Positions 55,151 through 64,000 of a DNA stretch of 64,000 nt are shown piece by piece. Position numbers and translations under genes: made by a program. The notes below the pieces were generated by a model. That model did not search any database. It saw only the letters and a list, made by a program, of their open reading frames with translations, and was not told the origin of the DNA. The stretch's first letter is position 1; every line of letters begins with the position of its first letter. The DNA comes from Cobetia sp. cqz5-12 (GTDB lineage Bacteria > Pseudomonadota > Gammaproteobacteria > Pseudomonadales > Halomonadaceae), in assembly GCF_016495405.1 (NCBI RefSeq), contig NZ_CP044522.1:2757876-2821875 (forward strand). The letters run 5' to 3'.

Positions 55151-56563
55151 ATGAATTCTGTCACCAGCGAAGCGACGACCTATTCACGTGATGCCAGCTC
55201 CATGCTGGTCTCGACCATCATCTCGCCGGAAGGCAGCCTGGAAGTGCTCTCCCAGGATGAGGTCAATCGCCTGCGCGATACCTCTTCCAACGGCTTGCAT
55301 GACATCCTGCGCCGCTGTGCGCTGGCCGTGCTCAATTGCGGCAGCCAGACCGATGACAGCGTCGCGGTGCTCAACGCACACAAGAATTTCGAGATCGAGG
55401 TGCTGCAGCAGGACCGCGGCATTCGCCTCAAGCTCGACAATGCGCCCGGCGATGCCTTCGTCGACGGCAAGATGATTCGCGGCATTCGCGAGCATCTCTC
55501 CAGCGTGTTGCGTGACATCGTCTACGTGGCCAACGAGATCCAGAACACTCCGCGTTTCGATCTCACGACCACCGAAGGCACCACCAATGCGGTGTTCCAT
55601 ATCCTGCGCAACGCCGGGGCGCTGAAGTCCTCGCGTGAGCCGAGTCTGGTCACCTGCTGGGGCGGTCACTCCATCAACCGCGAGGAATACGAGTACACCA
55701 AGGACGTGGGTTATCACCTCGGCCTGCGTGATCTCGACATCTGCACCGGGTGTGGCCCGGGCGCCATGAAGGGCCCGATGAAGGGGGCCAACGTCGCGCA
55801 CGCCAAGCAGCGTCGCAAGCAGGGCCGTTATCTGGGCATCTCGGAACCGGGCATCATCGCCGCCGAATCGCCCAACCCGATCGTCAATGAACTGATCATC
55901 ATGCCGGACATCGAGAAGCGCCTTGAAGCCTTCGTGCGCACTGCACATGGCATCATCGTCTTCCCGGGCGGCGTGGGCACCGCCGAAGAGATTCTCTATC
56001 TGCTCGGTATTCTGCTGCACCCGGAAAACAGCGAGCTGCCGTTCCCGGTCATCTTCACCGGCCCGGCGTCCAGCGCCGAGTACTTCAGGCAGATCGACGA
56101 GTTCATCGCCTACACCCTGGGCGAGGAAGCGCGCTCGCGCTACACCATCATCATCGACAATCCGGTCGAGGTGGCACGCACCATGCGCGGTGGCATCGAC
56201 GAGGTGGCGGAATTCCGTCGCCAGCATCAGGATGCCTTCTACTACAACTGGCGCCTGCATATCGCCCCGCACTTCCAGCAGCCCTTCGCGCCGACCCACG
56301 CCAACATGTCGGGCCTGGCGCTGCATCGCAACCAGCCGGTACATGAACTGGCGGCCAACCTGCGTCGCGCCTTCTCGGGCATCGTCGCCGGCAACGTCAA
56401 GCAGGAAGGCATCGAGGAGATCGAGCGCGACGGGCCCTTCCGCCTGACCGCCGAGGCCGAGCTAATGGAGCGTCTCGACGCCCTGCTCACCTCCTTCGTC
56501 GCCCAGGGCCGCATGAAGCTGCCGGGCAGCGATTACGTGCCCTGCTACACCCTGTGCAAGTAA
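55151..56563 (+). CDS. ppnN: Nucleotide 5'-monophosphate nucleosidase
   Basis: PpnN (YgdH) cleaves purine and pyrimidine nucleoside monophosphates to base and ribose-5-phosphate and in E. coli responds to (p)ppGpp. The 470-residue protein shows TCWGGHSINREEYEYTKDVG (170-187), CTGCGPGAMKGPMKGA (198-213) and FPGGVGTAEEILYLLG (271-286, the nucleotide-phosphate loop of LOG-like hydrolases), with intact N- and C-terminal regulatory domains. CAAGGAAG precedes the ATG at 55151. It ends before a strong terminator. It is slightly longer than the E. coli enzyme (about 454). Confidence 0.93.
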   Translation: MNSVTSEATTYSRDASSMLVSTIISPEGSLEVLSQDEVNRLRDTSSNGLHDILRRCALAVLNCGSQTDDSVAVLNAHKNFEIEVLQQDRGIRLKLDNAPGDAFVDGKMIRGIREHLSSVLRDIVYVANEIQNTPRFDLTTTEGTTNAVFHILRNAGALKSSREPSLVTCWGGHSINREEYEYTKDVGYHLGLRDLDICTGCGPGAMKGPMKGANVAHAKQRRKQGRYLGISEPGIIAAESPNPIVNELIIMPDIEKRLEAFVRTAHGIIVFPGGVGTAEEILYLLGILLHPENSELPFPVIFTGPASSAEYFRQIDEFIAYTLGEEARSRYTIIIDNPVEVARTMRGGIDEVAEFRRQHQDAFYYNWRLHIAPHFQQPFAPTHANMSGLALHRNQPVHELAANLRRAFSGIVAGNVKQEGIEEIERDGPFRLTAEAELMERLDALLTSFVAQGRMKLPGSDYVPCYTLCK

Positions 56564-56612
56564 TGGCCGGCTGATGGCACGCCCAGGCGTGCCGTCACTT
56601 CACAAGCCATCA

Positions 56613-56650
56613 CAAGAACGCCCCGATCATCGCTGATCGGGGCGTTCTTG
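56613..56650. terminator. Terminator between convergent genes
   Basis: Perfect 17-bp arms, CAAGAACGCCCCGATCA (56613-56629) and TGATCGGGGCGTTCTTG (56634-56650), around a 4-nt loop. It stands between ppnN and the convergent membrane-protein gene and can act in both directions, with A/T-containing stem ends rather than a long U tract. Confidence 0.8.
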
Positions 56651-56702
56651 TTGGTAAGGATGATCTTGCTGACAGAATCTCAAGGGCATCAAGAATCGAG
56701 GC

Positions 56703-57119
56703 TCAGCTTTCCTCACCACGACGGCGCTGCATCCACATGCTGATCACATGCGCCAGCAGCCCCAGCGTCAGACCATCGACCAACACCTCAAGCGCACCCT
56801 CCTGAGGGCGGTTGAGCATCGGCGCGGCGAAGTTGAAGGCCGCCATCGCCGCCAGCCCCACCACCAGCCAGACCAGCAGACGACGCATCATCGTCGGCAC
56901 CTTGGCCTTGGCGGTGTCTGACAGCTGGCGATAGATATAGATGCCCAGCGCGCTGACGGCGACGGCAAAGCCGACGATCAGCATCAGCCGCGTATTCTCG
57001 CCGCTGATCAGGAAACGCGGAATATTGGCGACCATTACCACCGCCAGACCCGCCAGCACGGAGACGCGCTGCGGCGTCAGGTTGCGGGCACGCGGATGAT
57101 CAGGATTCAGTTTCGGCAT
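56703..57119 (-). CDS. Small membrane protein of unknown function
   Basis: A 138-residue protein with four predicted membrane segments: VSVLAGLAVVMVANI, LMLIVGFAVAVSALGIYIY, LLVWLVVGLAAMAAFNF and LVDGLTLGLLAHVISMW. The N-terminus is basic and the C-terminus is MQRRRGEES. I do not recognise a named family. The ATG at 57119 is chosen over one 30 bp upstream because the domain starts there. It may be co-transcribed with the flavodoxin gene upstream (69 bp). Confidence 0.65.
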   Translation of the reverse strand: MPKLNPDHPRARNLTPQRVSVLAGLAVVMVANIPRFLISGENTRLMLIVGFAVAVSALGIYIYRQLSDTAKAKVPTMMRRLLVWLVVGLAAMAAFNFAAPMLNRPQEGALEVLVDGLTLGLLAHVISMWMQRRRGEES

Positions 57120-57188
57120 GTGAAGCAGTCTCGATGAAAGAACGGACAACAGAAGAAGCAGGCGGCGGGCCAGCCCACCGCCGCAGGA

Positions 57189-57650
57189 TCAGGCCGTGGC
57201 CGGCAGGGTCGGAATCCAGCTCTCGACCCACGGCAGTGCCGCGTCATCGGCCATGAAGGTTTCCATGGCGTCGATCTCGAGACGCTCGCCGTGGCGCGTC
57301 GCGCCCAGGTCGGCCAGACGCTCATCCAGATGACGCCCAGCGCCGCAGTAGGTCTCGCCGTAGGAGCTGTCGCCCAGGGCAATCAGCCCATAACGCAACC
57401 AATCAAGCGCCGGAGACTCGGTAGACAGCGCATTGAGGAAGCCGGTCAGATTGCCCGGCACATCGCCACTGCCGGTGGTGGAAGTGACGAACAGCGCCAG
57501 ATCAGGGCGCGCGTCAGTCAGGTCGGCCAGTGTCGGCTGGTCGAGCACCTCGACCGTGTAGCCGGCCTGCTCGAACAACGGTTGCACCTGCTCGGCCACA
57601 TCCAGTGAACCGCCATACATCGTGCCGACAAAAATCTTCAGAAGCGCCAT
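57189..57650 (-). CDS. MioC-like flavodoxin
   Basis: A 153-residue FMN-binding electron carrier. The phosphate loop reads GTMYGGSLDVAEQ (9-21), followed by the isoalloxazine loops TSTTGSGDVPGNL (56-68) and ALGDSSYGETYCGAGRHLDE (91-110), as in MioC/sulfite-reductase-type flavodoxins. AAGGA precedes the ATG at 57650; the longer open frame upstream is rejected. Partner enzyme not evident from the neighbours. Confidence 0.9.
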   Translation of the reverse strand: MALLKIFVGTMYGGSLDVAEQVQPLFEQAGYTVEVLDQPTLADLTDARPDLALFVTSTTGSGDVPGNLTGFLNALSTESPALDWLRYGLIALGDSSYGETYCGAGRHLDERLADLGATRHGERLEIDAMETFMADDAALPWVESWIPTLPATA

Positions 57651-57951
57651 GCATCCTTCCTTATTCGAACGATCACCCGCCAGTGGCGGGAACGTGAGTG
57701 CAGTGCGAAGAGTCGCGCAGACGCTCTCCGACATTTGGTCGCGATGGTAGCACAGCGCGCCTGCGAGACGCAGGCAGCAGGAGCTGGCAGAGCCCTTCTG
57801 TGCGCCCCGAAAACGAAACAGCGCCACCGTGAAGAACACGATGGCGCTGCGAGGGTCTTGCCAGTGAAGCATCCTGCGTTGCGAGCCTGGTTCACGACCG
57901 CTGGCGATGAAACCCTGTCAACTGCGAACTTGCTGGCTCAGAGCCTTCTGA
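57651..57951. other. Intergenic region between TonB receptor and flavodoxin
   Basis: 301 bases with no supported gene. It holds the promoter and leader of the flavodoxin gene and the 3' side of the receptor gene. An imperfect AGCGCCA/TGGCGCT hairpin near 57820-57850 may be a weak terminator. Confidence 0.35.
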
Positions 57952-59973
57952 TCAGAAGCGATACGCCACTGACAGACGCACGTCACGCCCCGGACTGGTG
58001 ATGGCGCCCGGCGTGATGCCGCGTGCGCTGTTGGTTTCCAGGAAGTAGGTGTTCTGGTCGCTGTATTCCTTGTCGAACAGATTGTAGATACCGGCAGTCA
58101 GGGTCAGGTCCTGCATGTCACGCGGCACCCAGCTGGCGTAGACATCATGCGTGGCGTAACCGGCGCGCTCGCTCTGATCATCCGGCAGGTCGGTGAGGCG
58201 CTCGTAGGCGGTCACGGTCCAGCCGATCGTCATCTGCGGGTCAGCGAAGGTATAGCGGTTGTCCAGGCTCCAGCGATCACCGGTCTGGTTGCCCAGGCCC
58301 ATGTCATCGACCACGGTCTCGCCCTGATTGTCTTCCAGGTCCATGGTCAGGTAGCCCAGCGTCATGTCCCAGCCGCCGATGCCGTAGGTGGCACGCGCCT
58401 CGACACCCTTGCTGGTGACGATACCTTCCATGTTGGTGATAGTGGTCACACCGCCCGAACTCTCTTCGGTGATGTAGTTGTCGAAGTGGGTATCGAAGTA
58501 GGTGACTTCCAGGCCAGCGCGGTCACGCTGGGTGAGGAGGTCATTGCCCTTCCAGCGCGCGCCGACTTCCGTGCTGCGTGAGGTCTCGGCCTCAAGCCCC
58601 GGCTCAACCACCAGGCTCTCGCCGGGACCGACACCACCATCGACCAGGATGGCTTCACGGCCCTTGTTGCCGCGTACCGCAGTGGAGTAGCCGGTGAACA
58701 GCTCGACACCGCCGCCGACACGCCAGTTGAGGCTCGCGTTCGGGCTGACATCGGTGTCATCCAGCGTCTCGCCATTGGCGTATTCGGTCTTGTAGTCATC
58801 GACACGTGCGCCGAAGGACAGGTCCACCGCGCCAAGTGTCATGCGGTGCTGGGCGTAGAGCGCGAGGTTGCGCGCCTTCTCGTCGAAGCCACCGGTGCTG
58901 GATTCGTCGTAGACATAATCACTACCCAGCGTCAGACGGTTGTCCATGTCCTCGGGGCCGAAACGGAAGGTGTTGTTCAGATCGCCGCCATAGCTCTCGA
59001 CATCGGCGTTCAGCTCGGCGCCGGTGGAGACAGTGGTGCGTTCCAGCTCGGTCTTGGTATGGAAGACGTTGGTGTGCACGTCGACCAGGCGCGAGCCCGG
59101 ATCAAAGTCATAGTTGGCGGTATAGGTGTCACGGCTCAGGTCGGTATCGACCTTGGCATTGTTGAACTCCTGACACTCCATGTTGGGGCGCACGCAATAG
59201 ATGCCGGTGTCCTCGTTGTGCTCGGCGCTGATGCGCAGGCTGTGAGCCCCCTGATCCAGCAGGCTGAACTTGCCGAAGTAACTGCGCTGATGGCCGCCGG
59301 TGCCCTCTTCTTCATCACCGCCACCAGTGCGGTAGTCATCGCTGTTGCGTGCGCTGGTCGAGAACAGCAGGCCCGCGTTCGGCGCGACTTCACCGTAGAC
59401 AGAGAGCGTGCCCTTGACGGCGTCGGCCGTGGACTCGGTGCTGCCCTTGACCATGCCGCCGAAGGTCTGGCCCGGCTTGAGCAGGTCCTGGGCATCCTTG
59501 GTGACGAACTTGATGCTGCCGCCCAGGGCGTTGGGGCCATTGTCGGCGGCGCCCGGTCCGGCCTGGACTTCGGCACGCTTGAGCAGCTCCGGCTCGATAT
59601 TGAAGCTGGAGCTGTGGTGGAACAGGTAGCCGTTCTGGCTGGCACCATCGACGCTGATGTTGAGGTTGGTGTCTTCCAGACCACGCACGTAGATCTTCTC
59701 GGAAGAGGCGGTAGTGCCCCCGACGGTGACGGACGGCGTATCACGGAACACATCCTTGAGATCATGCGCCTGATGCAGCGCGATCTCGTCACTATCGATG
59801 ACCGCCGTGGCATTGAGGCGATCGTCCTCGATCTGCAACGTGTCCATCTGCAGCGTCTCTGCATGGGCAGTACTGGCACACAGCAGCGCAATGGCTGCCA
59901 CCAGCGGACGCGGAGTGAAAGCAGTGGCGCGGGAAGCGCTGGCTGCCACGCGCGGAGAGAGGCGATCGGTCAT
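57952..59973 (-). CDS. TonB-dependent outer-membrane receptor
   Basis: A 673-residue receptor. Signal peptide to about residue 38 (IALLCASTAHA), a TonB-box-like start ETLQMDTLQI, the plug domain (VFRDTPSVTVGGTTASSEKI, IYVRGLEDTNLNISVDGASQ, AEVQAGPGAADNGPNALGGS) and a 22-strand barrel ending DVRLSVAYRF with the terminal Phe. A Fur-box-like site just upstream suggests iron regulation and hence a siderophore, haem or other iron-chelate ligand. A pair of cysteines sits in an extracellular loop (CVRPNMEC). No TonB-system or uptake ATPase genes are nearby. Confidence 0.92.
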   Translation of the reverse strand: MTDRLSPRVAASASRATAFTPRPLVAAIALLCASTAHAETLQMDTLQIEDDRLNATAVIDSDEIALHQAHDLKDVFRDTPSVTVGGTTASSEKIYVRGLEDTNLNISVDGASQNGYLFHHSSSFNIEPELLKRAEVQAGPGAADNGPNALGGSIKFVTKDAQDLLKPGQTFGGMVKGSTESTADAVKGTLSVYGEVAPNAGLLFSTSARNSDDYRTGGGDEEEGTGGHQRSYFGKFSLLDQGAHSLRISAEHNEDTGIYCVRPNMECQEFNNAKVDTDLSRDTYTANYDFDPGSRLVDVHTNVFHTKTELERTTVSTGAELNADVESYGGDLNNTFRFGPEDMDNRLTLGSDYVYDESSTGGFDEKARNLALYAQHRMTLGAVDLSFGARVDDYKTEYANGETLDDTDVSPNASLNWRVGGGVELFTGYSTAVRGNKGREAILVDGGVGPGESLVVEPGLEAETSRSTEVGARWKGNDLLTQRDRAGLEVTYFDTHFDNYITEESSGGVTTITNMEGIVTSKGVEARATYGIGGWDMTLGYLTMDLEDNQGETVVDDMGLGNQTGDRWSLDNRYTFADPQMTIGWTVTAYERLTDLPDDQSERAGYATHDVYASWVPRDMQDLTLTAGIYNLFDKEYSDQNTYFLETNSARGITPGAITSPGRDVRLSVAYRF

Positions 59974-60691
59974 GAGCGGAGAGTTCCCAAGAGTAATAAT
60001 AATAATGATTCTTTTTGCGAACGAGATAATGCACGCGTTTGCACATTTGCGTCATCAACACTCCCTGCAACGCCGCTCTGCAATTTCTGCAATCAATGCG
60101 CGTCACTTCTCGCCTTCTGCAGCGCCAGATGGTGCCTGAGCTGCCAAAAACGGCCCGATTTGCACATTTTTTCACCCGTGCAGCCACCAGATTCGCTTTT
60201 TTATCACCTGTCTGTCATCAGATACGGAACCATCGCCAGCCACTGACGTCTTAGCCGACATGCCTCGACAAGTGCTGGCCCACGCAAATTTCTCGCTTCA
60301 CGGCAGGGTTTCGTCCTGCGGAGATCGGATTTGCGCAATGTGTGCGACTTTGGATGCAACACTACGGGCAGAGTGATATAGTTAGCGTGCTCAGATTAAG
60401 GGCGCTTGCTGTCACGCCAGGACAGTGCCCCTTCATGGCCTCGGCCCTGAAGATATCTGCAGCAGATGCAAGACCTGTCGCCGCGCGCTGAGGTGCTCGG
60501 CTGGCAGTGACGGTTGTTGATCGATGAGCGCGTCTTTGCCCGGGGGCATCCCCCTGCGGCCTGAGGGGCACGGTCATCGACAGGCAATCCGTTGTGCAGC
60601 GACTGGCGCTGCAACGGGCCCGTTTGGCCCGTACAAGGTGGGTGTTTCCCTGACGGCACACCCCGACCCTCTGAACAACCGGACCTATTCG
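59974..60691. other. Divergent intergenic region, receptor and LysR
   Basis: 718 bases with no supported gene; the long plus-strand frame overlapping here is the shadow of the receptor. It contains a Fur box next to the receptor start, AT-rich promoter sequence around 60000-60240, and the leader of the LysR gene. Confidence 0.5.
59995..60013. promoter_or_regulatory. Fur box upstream of TonB receptor
   Basis: AATAATAATAATGATTCTT matches 14 of 19 positions of the Fur consensus GATAATGATAATCATTATC and lies 22 nt before the receptor start. Iron repression by Fur is the natural reading. Confidence 0.65.
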
Positions 60692-61600
60692 ATGAGCGAT
60701 ATCGACGCCTATAACACCTTCCTGATGGTCGCAGACCTCGGCAGCCTCTCCCGCGCAGCAGAACGTCTGCGCCTGCCCAAGTCCACCGTCAGCCGTCGCC
60801 TCGACGCCCTTGAGGGCCGTTTCGGCACTCGCCTGGTCGAGCGTGGTCATCGTGGCATTCGCCTGTCAGAAGCCGGCGAGACCCTTTACCGTTACGCACG
60901 CTCGATGGCCAATCTCGATGATGAAGCGCACCGCGCCATCGAAGACCGCCAGTCAGACCTCACCGGTACCATCCGTATCCACGCCACGCCGTCACTGGGT
61001 CGTCACTTCCTGGGTCACGCGCTGACCAGCTTCCTGTCGGAACACGAAGGCGTCGATATCAAGCTGAAGCTGTGGCACAACGGCCGCGAGATTCTCGAGA
61101 ACCAGCCACACCTAGTCATCGGCTTCCCGCATCTGGCCGGCAGCACCCACGTCTTCCGCCCGCTGACCCACTGGCATCAAGCGGCCTACGCGGCCTCTCA
61201 CGTCGAGAACCCGGAAGAACTGCCGTGGGGCGAGCTGGAACCGCTGGTGTCAGGCACCTCTCTCTCGCGTCACCCGGAAGACCCGCGCCCGAATCACATC
61301 CAGTCAGATGACCTCGAAGTCCTCACCGACTACGTGGCCGATGGCCTGATTCGCGCCGTGCTGCCGACTGACTGGGTCAACACGCTCAGCGAGCGCAACG
61401 GCCAGTCCTTCAAGCGTCTGGAATGCGACGAGATCCCGCCGGTCGAGATCGGCATGCTGCTGCCGCGTGGCCCGATTCCGACCCGCGTGCGCATGCTCGC
61501 CGACTGGCTCGCCCGCGAGATCGGCAAGACCGAGCCGGAACGCGTCACCGCCAAGGCCGCCCGCCGCACCGTCAGCGAAGCCGCCACCACCACCGGTTGA
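60692..61600 (+). CDS. LysR-family transcriptional regulator
   Basis: A 302-residue LysR protein. The DNA-binding part reads TFLMVADLGSLSRAAERLRL, PKSTVSRRLDALEGRFGTRL and VERGHRGIRLSEAGE. The effector domain follows (GTIRIHATPSLGRHFLGHAL, LTDYVADGLIRAVLP). The ATG at 60692 is preferred because the helix-turn-helix starts there; the longer frame is non-coding in character. It is divergent from the TonB receptor and is followed by a terminator, so it forms a unit of its own. Target unknown. Confidence 0.88.
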   Translation: MSDIDAYNTFLMVADLGSLSRAAERLRLPKSTVSRRLDALEGRFGTRLVERGHRGIRLSEAGETLYRYARSMANLDDEAHRAIEDRQSDLTGTIRIHATPSLGRHFLGHALTSFLSEHEGVDIKLKLWHNGREILENQPHLVIGFPHLAGSTHVFRPLTHWHQAAYAASHVENPEELPWGELEPLVSGTSLSRHPEDPRPNHIQSDDLEVLTDYVADGLIRAVLPTDWVNTLSERNGQSFKRLECDEIPPVEIGMLLPRGPIPTRVRMLADWLAREIGKTEPERVTAKAARRTVSEAATTTG

Positions 61601-61660
61601 TGGCAGTATTGCTACGCTGACTCTCACCCTCGCGGTGACATGAATCAGCGCGGCACGCCG

Positions 61661-61691
61661 CAAAAAGGCCAGCCCTCAGGGGCTGGCCTTT
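61661..61691 (+). terminator. Intrinsic terminator after LysR gene
   Basis: AAAAGGCCAGCCC (61662-61674) and GGGCTGGCCTTTT (61679-61691) form a 13-bp stem with a 4-nt loop, ending in four T residues on the plus strand; five A residues on the other side could serve the minus strand. Confidence 0.9.
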
Positions 61692-61748
61692 TGCGTTCTG
61701 GCTTGTCATGTTTAGCATGTACTGAATCAACGACAGGCAGGGCTTCTC

Positions 61749-62180
61749 ATGTGGCAACGCGACACGCTCACCCTCTCCGCCCGCAAGCGCGGTTTTCACC
61801 TCATCAGTGACGAGGTGGAGCAGGCGTTGGCCGAAATGCCGCCGGTCAGTGTCGGCCTGCTGCATGTGCAGCTGCTACATACCTCCGCCTCGCTGACCCT
61901 CAACGAGAACGCCGACCCCGACGTGCGTCACGACATGGACGCCTTCCTGCGCCGCCTGGTACCTGGCAACCTGCCCTACTTCCGCCACACACTGGAAGGC
62001 GATGACGACATGCCCGCCCACGTGCTCGCCAGCCTGCTCGGCACCCAACTCACGCTGCCTGTCGAAGCCCGTCGCGGCGTCAATCGTCTCGCCCTCGGCA
62101 CCTGGCAAGGCATCTGGCTTGGCGAACATCGCGTCCACGGTGGCAGCCGCAGGCTGTGTCTGACACTGAGTGGAGAATAG
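61749..62180 (+). CDS. yjbQ: YjbQ family protein (UPF0047)
   Basis: A 143-residue beta-structured protein of the YjbQ/UPF0047 family. Signature residues are [20 protein letters not shown] followed by [18 protein letters not shown] and [15 protein letters not shown], holding the conserved His and Glu residues of the metal site. Members have been credited with thiamine-phosphate synthase activity in E. coli, but the physiological role is unsettled. It is the last typical chromosomal gene before the AT-rich segment at the right edge. Confidence 0.92.
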   Translation: MWQRDTLTLSARKRGFHLISDEVEQALAEMPPVSVGLLHVQLLHTSASLTLNENADPDVRHDMDAFLRRLVPGNLPYFRHTLEGDDDMPAHVLASLLGTQLTLPVEARRGVNRLALGTWQGIWLGEHRVHGGSRRLCLTLSGE

Positions 62181-62352
62181 AAAACCAGCCTTCTTTGGCT
62201 AGCCTTTTATATCTATCATTAAACTTCTAGCGTTAAACACATTCCAAGAGCTTGGCTAATCACATAACACTAAATTAGTCTTGCCACCTCCAACCAAAAA
62301 CACAATGGTGTTTTATACTAATTAACTTATATGAAATCGACTACTATTTTTC

Positions 62353-64000
62353 TTAAGACCTTAACGGGATAAATTCTGTTTTTTCAAGCATTGCTTTAAT
62401 ATTTACAAATTTCGCTATTTCTTCATGTGCTCCTAATCCTGCAAGCAGATTTTTACTATAACTATCGTTCCCATCAAACAAGTTTTCGCTTTGACTATCA
62501 AGCCACTTTATCACTATATCATTATCCGCTTGTTCAAATAAGCCTAAAACAATATCACAAGCAGACTCACTTTCAGGTTTTACAAGGAAAATAAAGCCAC
62601 CAAAATTCCGTATAATAGCAAAGCGCTCTGCCATGCTTGCTGTTTGCTCTATCAGTCTGGCTTGATATTTCCGTGCAATAGTATCTCTAATCTTAAGAGG
62701 AAGCACAAGCATTAAAGACTTTAACCAACATGAACTGTCTAAAGCCAACATTTCAGGATCTTGCTTATCTTCCATTATGCTTATCAGTGCTGCTCTTAAC
62801 TTACTATAACTTTTAACTGTTTTATTAGTATCGACTAGTCGAGGAAGTATCGCCTGGTAATTAGCATGTGGCATTTCAACCAACTTTACGCAGCACGCTT
62901 CATCCTTTAAATCGTTTTCTAGAAGAGAGATAATCATATTTTCCCAAAACTCATTTCTCACCTCTATTACATCCTCGACAAAATCTGTAGACATATCTTC
63001 AAGCGATAGCTTAAGGTGCTTTTTCCAAGGTTTCAAAAAATCAAGAAAATCAATAATTGAGTTTTCCTTATAAGTCTTACGTATCAATTTATAAGTCTCT
63101 TGCCCTAGCAAACTGTTAATATCTAGAGCAGATACTCTCTTCTCTTTAATTATTTCCATAAAGGGCTCAGCCAAGACATTAAAAACCTTATCATGCTTAA
63201 GAGAGCCAATTAAGACATTAAAACTTGTAGCAAAGATAATATACTGTTTGAGAAAACGTTCATACCCAGAGTTATTATCAGCTATTTCGAATACAATCTG
63301 CTCTAACTTAACTCGTGAATTTTGACCATTTTTGACAACTAGAGTATTGCCAGCATAATTACCTCCACATATTAAAGATATGACCATGAAGGCAGTCCAT
63401 TGCTCTACATTAGTTGTAATTTCATTTTTAAACAACCGCTTCACTAATGTATCCAGATTATTCGATGAAAATCTATCCACACAGAATGGAACAACATAAC
63501 AGGCATCATCATCTATATTAACCTGGCCAGAATTAATCGTTAAAGGCCACTCTTCTTCATCTTCAATCTTTATCTCATTCAAACGATGGGACTTCATAAG
63601 CCATTCAAACACCTCCCAGTAACTATCATCCTTAGTATATTCCAAGGAAGCAACTTGCAAAAATTCTTTACGCTTACTAACAGGATATCTTATTTCCTCT
63701 ACCTTCCAAAAAGGGAAATCATCTTTGTCCCACCATAATTCCTTAACAAACACCTCCGCTGGACAATTAGCTATTATCTCTGGAACTTTCCCTTCGACAG
63801 TCGAGTACCAGTAAAGATCATCTAATAGCTTATTAGCAGATTGGGTATCACTTCTGATATCTTTACTTATTTTTTTTATAGCATTGTCGATAAGCCTTAA
63901 CTCTACTTTAACCCCATGATTATTAATTAGATTCTTAATACTCCTGATATACTCTTTATCACAACCAACTAGGTTACCTTCATTTTTAGCTCGATGGTTA
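62353..64000 (-). CDS. AT-rich coding sequence of unknown function, 5' end missing
   Basis: The frame is open from the TAA at 62353 to the window edge without a stop, at least 549 residues; the true start lies to the right. I do not recognise a family. The protein is rich in Lys, Glu, Ile, Asn and Phe, has no membrane segment or signal, and looks largely helical. Notable stretches are FVKELWWDKDDFPFWKVEEI, AFMVISLICGGNYAGNTLVV and WLKSLMLVLPLKIRDTIARK. Base composition is roughly one third G+C, against about 62% for the rest, with matching codon use, so the gene was probably acquired by transfer. About 170 bp of AT-rich sequence separate it from yjbQ. Confidence 0.75.
   Translation of the reverse strand, partial: NHRAKNEGNLVGCDKEYIRSIKNLINNHGVKVELRLIDNAIKKISKDIRSDTQSANKLLDDLYWYSTVEGKVPEIIANCPAEVFVKELWWDKDDFPFWKVEEIRYPVSKRKEFLQVASLEYTKDDSYWEVFEWLMKSHRLNEIKIEDEEEWPLTINSGQVNIDDDACYVVPFCVDRFSSNNLDTLVKRLFKNEITTNVEQWTAFMVISLICGGNYAGNTLVVKNGQNSRVKLEQIVFEIADNNSGYERFLKQYIIFATSFNVLIGSLKHDKVFNVLAEPFMEIIKEKRVSALDINSLLGQETYKLIRKTYKENSIIDFLDFLKPWKKHLKLSLEDMSTDFVEDVIEVRNEFWENMIISLLENDLKDEACCVKLVEMPHANYQAILPRLVDTNKTVKSYSKLRAALISIMEDKQDPEMLALDSSCWLKSLMLVLPLKIRDTIARKYQARLIEQTASMAERFAIIRNFGGFIFLVKPESESACDIVLGLFEQADNDIVIKWLDSQSENLFDGNDSYSKNLLAGLGAHEEIAKFVNIKAMLEKTEFIPLRS

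Noticed and set aside
59707..59715. GGCGGTAGT on the plus strand, ops-like
   Set aside because: Antisense within the TonB receptor coding sequence, encoding Gly-Thr-Thr-Ala on the real strand; no operon follows. A similar chance match occurs at 16866-16873.
58846..60246. 466-residue plus-strand open frame opposite the TonB receptor
   Set aside because: It lies antisense to a clear receptor gene; its Gly/Val/Ala/Leu-rich translation is the usual shadow of GC-rich coding and shows no family motif.

Overview
The window is about 62% G+C with dense, mostly minus-strand coding. Its proteins (GlmS, Ugd, PpnN, YfcL, YjbQ, YjbEFGH) have a gammaproteobacterial look. Gene content suggests a marine Halomonadaceae chromosome, perhaps Cobetia or Halomonas. 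That placement is inferred from protein character only; no marker gene such as rRNA is present.

Layout. (1) 1-5131: the 5' end of an ethanolamine ammonia-lyase large-subunit gene, then an RpiR/SIS regulator divergent from a cassette of a class III aminotransferase, a carboxymuconolactone-decarboxylase-like protein and a DadA-like flavin oxidoreductase. A paired operator lies between the divergent genes. (2) 5177-21475, minus strand: a complete Wzx/Wzy-type exopolysaccharide (EPS) cluster in the order wza, wzc, sugar-phosphate transferase, DegT aminotransferase, WbqC, Wzx, GT2, a phosphoribosyltransferase-HAD fusion, a GT-like fragment, Wzy, GT4, a zinc-ribbon protein and GT4. Its leader carries a textbook ops (RfaH recruitment) element. 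(3) 23066-26532: a separate unit of three glycosyltransferases. (4) 27221-31974: a TSUP transporter, a small ORF interrupted by UGA, glmS and ugd; the last two supply amino sugars and UDP-glucuronate. (5) 32699-44883, minus strand: a second complete Wzx/Wzy EPS cluster with its own wza, wzc and sugar transferase plus a pyruvyl transferase. (6) 46340-51024, plus strand: a yjbEFGH operon whose YjbE is built of Gly-Thr-Thr repeats. (7) 51104-62180: ordinary genes (YkgJ-type protein, acetyl-CoA hydrolase/CoA transferase, two LysR regulators, YfcL, PpnN, a membrane protein, a MioC-like flavodoxin, a TonB receptor with a Fur box, YjbQ). (8) 62353-64000: a strongly AT-rich coding sequence of unknown function running off the right edge, probably the start of acquired DNA.

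The main theme is surface polysaccharide: three export systems and shared precursor genes within about 46 kb. The most interesting signals are regulatory. The cluster-1 leader has two ops copies, a perfect 10-bp-arm palindrome and a promoter-like motif that recurs with identical spacing upstream of the glycosyltransferase unit. Intrinsic terminators sit in front of genes that seem to have no promoter of their own. Together these suggest RfaH-type processive antitermination over these units. On the enzymatic side, the phosphoribosyltransferase-HAD fusion and the DegT-WbqC pair point to ribofuranose-like and aminoacylated 4-amino-sugar chemistry in polymer 1.
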